From Mesorhabditis belari (taxonomy: Eukaryota; Nematoda; Chromadorea; Rhabditida; Rhabditidae), in NCBI GenBank assembly GCA_958450365.1, contig CAUEEP010000725.1, positions 2,194,001 through 2,258,000 on the forward strand: a DNA stretch of 64,000 nt. Direction: 5' to 3'. Positions 58,001 to 64,000 of the stretch are shown one piece after another (the first letter of the stretch is position 1; the number at the start of each line of letters is the position of its first letter). The translations under genes and the position numbers were made by a program. The notes under the pieces were generated by a model. The model was not told the origin of the DNA and ran no database searches. It saw nothing but the letters and a program-made list of their open reading frames with translations.

Positions 58001-61000
58001 TACGAAGCTTTTACGAGGCTTTCTTACTATCTCATCGTTGCATCTTGATCCGCTGGCACCCATCCTTGCCAACTGTCAGCCATCGTGTCGTACAGCCAGT
58101 CCATATGGAATTTTTTAGGAGTGAAATGGGGAGCAAAGCTAAACAAAAGATTTATGTTGATAAGGTAAAGGTTTTTTCTTTTTGAAAATAAGCCTCCAAT
58201 CACTACTAACTTGTCAATCGGGACTCCTTCGTGATTTCCAATCGAGAAGTACACAGGAATGTTCGGGAAGCGAGCCCGAATCGAATCGGAAATGTTTTTC
58301 ACCTAAATTTATATCAAAGTAAAAAGGCTTTAAGAAGTACGAAGTACAGTTTGCCTTTAAAATTTCTTCCAAACCTGTCTCTGATGTGTTTCTCTTGTGT
58401 AATCCCAATCAGCGTGTGACTCGAGATCTCCAGTCACAAGCACATAATCAATCTTAAATTCCTGTTCTATAAAATCTTTTGAAATTTACATTCTTGTGAT
58501 TAGCAGCGATGTGATCAAGCATATTTGTGTATGTCCAGTAAGGGATATCACAATCGGCGATCGTTCCCCAATAGCCGGCCGACATGTTCAACGGTTTTGG
58601 CGTCGTCGCTCCAGCTCCAGCAGTGATTTCCTAAAGGATTCATTATCTCATTAGACATGGGCACTACAAACTACAAACGTAAACTACAAACGTAAACTAC
58701 AAACGCAAACTACAATAACTTGCTTCAAATCTGCCGGATTGCCATGATCTATAGCTCAAAAAATAGAGAATCACAAGAGCTTTTGAATGGACTAAAGCAC
58801 ACCAAAAAAATAAGAATGCTAAAGTAAGTTACAATGGTTTGTAGCCTGACTCGATCGCTTTGACGACGTGCGAGTACGGTCCGTTCCGAGTCAGGCTACA
58901 AACCACTGTAACTTTCTTTAGCATTGATATTTTTGAGTGTGTTTTAGTCCATTCAAAAGCTCTTGTGATTCTCTATTTTTTGAGCTATAGATCATGGCAA
59001 TCCGGCAGATTTAAAGCAAGTTAGCAGCGCTTGTAGAGTGACAGTTCGTCATTTTTGTCGTTTATAGTGTCTATGTCTATATCTCATCCATGTTTTTTTA
59101 TTGAATTTTGACCAACATTTGTATTGTTATCTCCTCGACAGCAAAGTGGTTCTCCACATTTCGCTTCGGATCCCACTTGATAGTACATATCCACGTGAAC
59201 ATCGGTGAGGTGGAGAACGTTAAGAACGGGTTTTCCAGTCTAAGTGTTAGCTTACAAATTACCAATTGTACAGACTAATGGTCGATTGTAGACTATTTTG
59301 ACATTAAACAGCTCTAAATCTAGACACAAACGCAACTCACCGGTATATCAGCTGGTGGTTTATATGGGGGCTGAACTCCTGGTAATGGAACCGACCAATT
59401 TCCAGCAAATGGATCAATGAAGTGACCACAATCCTAAAGAAATACTTAATTTAATGTAAAAATGCTTTATTTTAACGATGAAAAAACTATACCTTAAGAA
59501 GAAGTCCGCAGATTTGATTTGGTTCGACGAGGATCTCGCTGAGAACGTACACCACCACATCCTGAAATGAGAACTTTTGTTATTTAAATGGGAGTGAAAG
59601 TTGCACAACTCAAATACAAATTACAGAATGAATCCAGTGGCTGACTTGATATGTGAGAAATGTTATTTTAGCCACCAAAATAGTTTTTTTTCTGGCTAAA
59701 CAAGTTAGTGCTTGTGGGGTTGACGAGGAGCACTATATTCTTTCCAAAACCACTTTTTCTGGGGTAGTTTTTTTGCGTAGATTACAAATTTCATAGTGGG
59801 TGCTTGGGGAAACGCGTTTTAGACTGACTTTTGGGGACCCGAAGTCGCCTACAGTGTACAGGGTGGCGCACAATTATGGAAACCCGGTTTTTCGACTGTA
59901 ACTCGACGCCCAATTATTCAATTCCTCTAATTTCATATTTATATAAGATTTCAAGTTAATTCCCGCGTTCAATTTCAACTTTTAGCTCAGAAACACGGTG
60001 TTACGCTTTTTTATAGTACTTTGAAGTTCATAGGTCTGTCAAAATTCCATTTGTCAATTTTTAGCATTTGTCAATTATTCAAAAGACGCTAAAGGATCAA
60101 AAAACCGTGTTAAAACTTTTAAATGAATCGAGAAACAAAGCAAAAACGCACAAAAGCAAATCAACTTTCCAAATAAAAGCACTATTGTGCAATGTCTACT
60201 ATTCATAGTTGTTTGTCGAGCAAAATTATCAAATTTGAACAATGAATTGAACAATAATTGCTCAACTACCTAAATTGTTTGTTAAATGCAAATATTTAGT
60301 AGTATAATAAATGAAAAGCAACTAAATAAACAACCACGCGAACTTTAATAATCACCCGAACCCGTATTGCCTTTAATAATCACCCGTATTGCCCTTATTT
60401 ACATGGCTCTAAAAGAAGAAATTGAGCTGTACATTGGTGCTAATTTTCCGAGAAATCGAGAAATCGATTGAACCTATTCATTTTATTTTACGCAAAACAG
60501 CTTTACAAAGACTAGGTAAATGCAAATTAATACGATATAGGTAGTAGCGCAAATTTACAACGGAAAAGTACCTTTTTTAACTTTTACCTCAAAATCTTTG
60601 AGCAGATGATTGCAGATGAAATTATCTTCGATGTCGAACGCTTCACACACAGCGATCACTAGCTAAACAATTAGGAAGTTGACGTTTTTCGTTTGCATAT
60701 CAAAATAAGGACAAACATCTATCAGGCAATCGTCGAGCGTTTTGTCGCCCCATCCATTGTGCAAGATCTGGACAAAGAAATCGCACACTTGACATTGCTC
60801 CGAAGCTCTTTTCGATGGTGATCCTAAAGCTTTTAATATTTGTAAATTTGTAGTAAGTAAAATGATTTTTTTATACGTATCAAGGATTAGATGTATGCTA
60901 GAATTGGAGCAGATCATTGTTGACAAATCAATTGAAAAATCAAAGCTTGTCAGCTAGAACCAAGCCAGGCTAGCACTGGCCCTGGACCAGGTTTATCTCT

Positions 61001-61405
61001 TGGCTTTAGCCTATACCGAGCTGCAGGATTGTTCAAAATATCAAATAGCCTTTTTGCAAGTTGAATGGGATGTCTGAATTGAGCTCGAAGGTATACATTT
61101 ATTTAAGATAAATAATGTGACACAAACAAATGCATAACTCAACACACAACCTCTAAAGATGTTGCCGAGAAAAACCCAAGTATATGGGGAATTTTCTAGC
61201 TGAAGCTCACGGGGATCGAACCCGTGAGCTTCCGACTAGGATACAAGACTCCTAACCACTCGACCATAGCGTCTGTATTGGCCATAGCGTCCAATACTGG
61301 CGCTATAAAGTAGCTATTCTCATCAAAGAACTCACCATTTTGCACAGGTCCAGCTAAACTTGAACCAAACAAAAATACGAAACAAAAAGCAGCAAAGAGC
61401 CGCAT
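55036..61405 (-). CDS. asm: Acid sphingomyelinase (sphingomyelin phosphodiesterase)
   Basis: I traced 18 exons in frame, ATG 61405 to TAA 55036, giving 588 residues, close to the Caenorhabditis ASM proteins. Signal peptide MRLFAAFCFVFLFGSSLAG, then a saposin-B domain (CQVCDFFVQ ... VCEAFDIEDNFICNHLLKDF ... NQICGLLLKDC). The metallophosphoesterase core shows LHLTDVHVD, VTGDLESHADW, SIGNHEGVPID, ITAHIPGG and FGHTHSEEF, which supply the two-zinc site. A C-terminal Cys-rich segment (GPCTGTCKSKLLC) follows. The enzyme cleaves sphingomyelin to ceramide and phosphocholine in lysosomes or outside the cell. Intron 2 (60716-60663) is only 54 bp; not splicing it would stop translation at TAG. Other introns hold a mariner MITE, two SINE-like copies and a foldback element. 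Paralogue assignment (asm-1, -2 or -3) cannot be decided by eye. Confidence 0.93.
56237..56400 (-). mobile_element. tRNA-derived SINE-like element, copy 2
   Basis: Minus strand: head ggctaagagccctgtatctt then agtcaagggttcaatcccgt, end gtaccacattattcgtgtga then ataaatgcatata. Closest to copy 1. In an asm intron directly beside the exon at 56424. Confidence 0.7.
56887..57155 (+). mobile_element. tRNA-derived SINE-like element, copy 4
   Basis: Plus strand: tRNA-like head gccagatggccgaccggtta, ggtcgagggttcaatc and closing tctggc that pairs with gccaga. After the body comes tttgtttgtatcacattatt and ttcaataaatgta, matching the tail of copy 3, then a T/A run. This is the most complete copy by order of parts (about 265 bp). 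In an asm intron. Confidence 0.7.
57412..57932. mobile_element. Non-autonomous mariner-type element, 521 bp
   Basis: Perfect long ends: ttaggttgatgcaaaagtct through tttttcgtacttc, and the complement at 57890-57932. TA on both sides (57410-57411, 57933-57934). No transposase sequence; the minus-strand 74-residue frame is not recognised. In an asm intron. Confidence 0.92.
57949..57978 (-). repeat. Short telomere-like (GCCTAA)n tract
   Basis: Four to five units of gcctaa, then degenerate copies. Complement is TTAGGC, the nematode telomere unit. Sits directly beside the mariner MITE. Confidence 0.75.
58715..59030. mobile_element. Foldback element, about 315 bp
   Basis: Ttcaaatctgccggattgcc pairs with ggcaatccggcagatttaaa, and tttgtagcctgactcg with cgagtcaggctacaaa, around a centre near 58865. 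In the asm intron between exons 59239-59117 and 58630-58490. Confidence 0.88.
59856..59885. repeat. Solo mariner-like terminal repeat
   Basis: Tacagggtggcgcacaatta then tggaaac resembles Tc1/mariner ends (CAGGGTG). No matching far end was seen up to 60540, so it is a remnant in an asm intron. 59700-60560 otherwise holds no recognisable feature. Confidence 0.45.
61088..61285 (-). mobile_element. tRNA-derived SINE-like element, copy 3
   Basis: Minus strand: head ggtcgagtggttaggagtct, T arm cacgggttcgatccccgtg with a perfect 5-bp stem, then gctagaaaattccccatata, and tail gtgtcacattatttatctta followed by aataaatgtatacc. The best-preserved tRNA-like head of the family, with D arm typical of a Leu/Ser-type tRNA. 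In the first asm intron. Confidence 0.75.
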
Positions 61406-61650
61406 TTTGTTGGAAATTTGGTAGCAAATGGTTTGTCAAAAAGATAATCACTTTACAGGCATTTTCTGGCTTCAAATTTACAGCCTCATAAATCGTAAAA
61501 AGGAGCTTCGATAAAAAAACGACTGACAAGCTCGATACAAATGGAATAATATCAAAAATTGCAAAAAGGCAAAATTAGATGAGGTTTAAATTTGGCAAAC
61601 ACGTGGGAAATTTTCATTTGAAGTTTTTTAATGATTAAGCTTACAACAGG

Positions 61651-61736
61651 GATGGTCAACAGAACCAGCTCACCAAATAAAATGAGCCATAGGTCTATGG
61701 CTCATTTTATTTGGTGAGCTGGTTCTGTTGACCATC
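61651..61736. repeat. Perfect inverted repeat, 42-bp arms, 2-bp spacer
   Basis: The left arm starts gatggtcaacagaaccagct; the right arm, 61695-61736, is its exact complement. It lies at the left border of foldback F3. Confidence 0.95.
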
Positions 61737-62404
61737 CAATGCAAAATTTTACGCCGATTCCGAATATCTGATTTGTTTTTGCATAATGATTCTGAAAATT
61801 AATTTGGCAAACAAACATTTTGGCTTCTGTTTATAAGGCTTACGCGCGCCGCGTTACGCGTTACACAATGGCTACGTGGTGTAGTGGATAGTGGATTAGG
61901 AGGAGTAGCCACTCGAGCGTTCGAATCCGCTCAGTATTTTTTCGAAAACTCTATTCTATGTGTTTCTTGGTCGCTCTTTATAACGCTTACGCGCGCATTC
62001 CGTGGAGATGATTGCGTAGTATAGTGGATAGTGAATTAGGAAACGGAGTGGCCACTCGGGGTTTCAGATCTGCTCTTTGTTTTCTTTTTGAAAAATCTCT
62101 TCTATATGTTTTCTGTGTGAACACATGCAATTATGGAGCTAATGCCTTTATGCGTTGCGCTCGTTGTGATTTTAAACTTTGTTTTGCTCATTTCATTGAT
62201 TGTTGTTACGTGTGTTAATTTTTGTTTAATCATTTGCCTTATTTTGTTTGTTTTTTGTTAAAGTTATTATGTTATAATTTGTCATAAATAGCATAAGCTA
62301 GATTTGAAGCTATGAGAAGATTTGAAGCTTTAAAGATTGAAGCAAATTAAACAAAAATTAACACACGTAACAACAATCAATGAAGTGAGCAAAACAGTTT
62401 AATA

Positions 62405-63282
62405 CAGGGTGACCAAGAATTACCGCAACACAAAAAAGGTCTGGCTTTTAACCAAATATGCAACCCATCTCGAAAAGTTAACTTAAATATCTTTATTCAA
62501 CATATAACAGTAACAAATTAACAATTAAATTCAAAACTTCCCCCCTCGGCGTTCCAAAAGGGCTGGAAAAAAATTGGGGAGGGGGGGGGGGGGGGGGGGG
62601 GGGATTTTTTTCCTTTCCCCCCCCCCGCCGGGGGGGGGGGGGGGGGGGTTTTTTTTTTTTTTGGTTTCTCTTTTTCCCCTTTTTTTTTGTTTTGGGGGGG
62701 GGGGGGGTTCCCCAGACCCATTTTTTTTTGGGCCTTCCCCGGGGGGGGGGGGGGGGGGGTGGGTTTTGGGGGGGGGGGGGCCGCTGTTCGTTTTGCGCCT
62801 CTTTCAGTGCGATCAGAAGCTGTGCCCAGAGTTTCATAACGTTGAATGTTTCGAGAAACGAGGCTTCTGGGGATATTCTGGCGCTTTGAGATCTCCATCG
62901 GCATTCAGACAGGCCCGCAAACGCGTTGACCGTGGGAAACGAGTAAATAGGCATCATCGAGGGTATCCCATGCTTTGATGAGTGCCTTCTTCAAACTTTC
63001 GATATTTTTATGTGGTTTTGCACATGCCCTGGCTTCAAGAACACTCCAGACTGATTAATCTAATGAGTTAAGATCGGGTGAGCTGGGTGGCCACTCAGGA
63101 AACGAGATGAAGTCCGGGAAGGTCTTTGAACAAAACTCTTGCACTTTCTTTGCCCGGTGAGCCGGCGCACCATCTTGTTGATAAGTCCAAATTCGATTTT
63201 TGAAGTGGTAACAGGTAAGCAAAAAGTGAAATGGGGCTCATAACATAATACGATGTTGTTGCGGTAATTCTTGGTCACCCTG
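62405..63282 (-). mobile_element. maT-like (DD37D) transposon relic with permuted transposase parts
   Basis: Ends cagggtgaccaagaattacc and its complement, TA on both sides (62403-62404, 63283-63284); 878 bp. The minus strand encodes WTYQQDGAPAHRAKK, FPDFISFPEWPPSSPDLN and VWSVLEARACAKPHKNIESL. There are 37 residues between the Asp of QQD and the Asp of the SLD block, followed by a stop: a DD37D catalytic end. Downstream in the same direction, near 62900-62795, a different frame reads RSLVSRNIQRYETLGTASDR, like an N-terminal helix-turn-helix. The left third is degraded into homopolymers. Confidence 0.8.
62578..62782. other. Homopolymer G/T/C runs, probable low-quality sequence
   Basis: Consists mainly of runs of G up to more than 20 long, with C and T runs. 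Glycine- and proline-rich frames here are artefacts of composition. It falls inside the DD37D transposon, where coding sequence would be expected, so sequencing or consensus failure is likely. Confidence 0.75.
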
Positions 63283-63372
63283 TACCAAGCAATAATCTCC
63301 ACGCAATGCGCGTGTAGGCCTTATAAAGAGCGACAATCTCTTGTCAGTTTATTGAGCGATTTTGATTGCAGA

Positions 63373-63735
63373 ATGTTGGAAATCATTTCTACTATTCACT
63401 TTGCTAAAACACTTCCTGAACCTAGACATCACCATCCATGTCATCAAAATTTTCAGCACAAAACCTACTCAAAGACACGCGTCTCAAAGAATGAGAAAAA
63501 CCCCAATTTGATGAATGAGTTGCTTTCAACATTAGTAATCGAGTTTCTTGAGCTGAAATGGGAAAGGGGAAAGCTAAATGAAGTCATTGGCTGTGTCTTT
63601 ATCGCTTTTCCCTCTCAAACAACCTCGATTTTGTTCAATGAGCGGAAAATCTCGTCTCGATTTGCCTCTTTGTTTGGTGAGATCGATCATTTCGTAGCCT
63701 CAAAACTTTCTCCGCTCAAATCTCGTTTGGAATGA
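63373..63735 (+). CDS. Unrecognised reading frame, about 121 aa
   Basis: After ttgattgcag at 63363-63372, an acceptor-like signal, the frame from the ATG at 63373 (MLEIISTIHFAKTLPEPRHH) runs to TGA at 63733-63735. It contains LSTLVIEFLELKWERGKLNE and ends SKLSPLKSRLE. Composition is protein-like and there is no repeat match in the window. It may be the terminal exon of a gene or a chance frame. No family recognised. Confidence 0.3.
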   Translation: MLEIISTIHFAKTLPEPRHHHPCHQNFQHKTYSKTRVSKNEKNPNLMNELLSTLVIEFLELKWERGKLNEVIGCVFIAFPSQTTSILFNERKISSRFASLFGEIDHFVASKLSPLKSRLE

Positions 63736-64000
63736 CTTTGATGGTAAAAAAGGACAAAAAAAAGACACATAAACGAGGAGCTTTGATTGGTGATCGAAAA
63801 GAAAAAAGAATGGGTGCATCGAGAGCCAAAAACACCCCATCATCACAATGACATTTCTATCTATGAGAATGCTGTTCAAACCAACAGAATAGGTCTTGTA
63901 CTTGTACTTTAATGTTTGTAGTAATCAAAATAGTTGCAACAAAGTAAATCTTATTCTGTTTCTTTTTTGATTTTGCTTGTTTTTTTGCTTCTTTGCTTAA

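Larger units (their letters stand above)
61737..63335. mobile_element. Foldback element F3 with tRNA-like units, split by a transposon
   Basis: The left part has two tRNA-like stretches, tacgtggtgtagtggatagt (61870) and gtagtatagtggatagtgaa (62016). The arm tcattgattgttgttacgtg near 62190 pairs with cacgtaacaacaatcaatga near 62365. The outer arm ctctttataacgcttacgcg near 61975 pairs with its partner at about 63294-63330, beyond the inserted transposon 62405-63282. Confidence 0.75.

Noticed and set aside
62493..62978. Glycine-rich and proline-rich frames of 130-150 residues
   Set aside because: They are produced by G/C homopolymer runs that look like failed sequence.

Overview
The window looks like nuclear DNA of a rhabditid-type nematode. 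The evidence is AT-rich sequence with short exons spliced at TTTCAG-type acceptors, interstitial GCCTAA (TTAGGC) arrays, tandem U1 snRNA genes opening with AAACUUACCUGG, mariner and maT transposons with TA target sites, and nematode-like gene families. I cannot name the species. It is clearly not a compact genome, because introns are stuffed with repeats.

Layout. 1-4.5 kb: a tiny three-exon gene (+) predicted to encode a 34-residue, 12-cysteine metallothionein-like peptide behind GATA and TATA-like boxes, then a wreck of a DNA transposase. 4.5-16.7 kb: a PNUTS/PPP1R10 homologue (-) with a glutamine-rich N-terminus, TFIIS N-terminal (LW) domain, RVxF PP1-docking motif and C-terminal CCCH finger. 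19.0-26.2 kb: a secreted type-B carboxylesterase (-) whose introns hold an inactivated mariner, an internally deleted mariner and a tRNA-Thr-like sequence. 27.5-28.3 kb: two U1 snRNA genes (-). 29.2-29.5 kb: a LINE reverse-transcriptase tail. 29.8-54.2 kb: an ATM-type PI3K-related kinase (+), dozens of short exons ending in kinase and FATC exons. 55.0-61.4 kb: an acid sphingomyelinase (-), convergent with ATM; I could follow 18 exons in frame, 588 residues. 61.6-63.3 kb: a tRNA-bearing foldback element split by a maT-like transposon that contains poly-G sequence of poor quality. 63.4-63.7 kb: an unassigned reading frame (+).

The genes do not form one pathway. PNUTS (PP1 targeting, transcription) and ATM (DNA-damage signalling) both act in the nucleus, the esterase and sphingomyelinase are secretory or lysosomal hydrolases, and U1 supports splicing.

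The most unusual content is repetitive: (i) a tRNA-headed SINE-like family with four copies, (ii) long foldback elements with a tRNA-like unit in the arms, (iii) a repeat family whose copies carry fragments of the neighbouring PNUTS and carboxylesterase genes, (iv) minisatellites lying inside TIR elements, and (v) a compact metallothionein-like gene. All splice models were read by eye and need transcript support.
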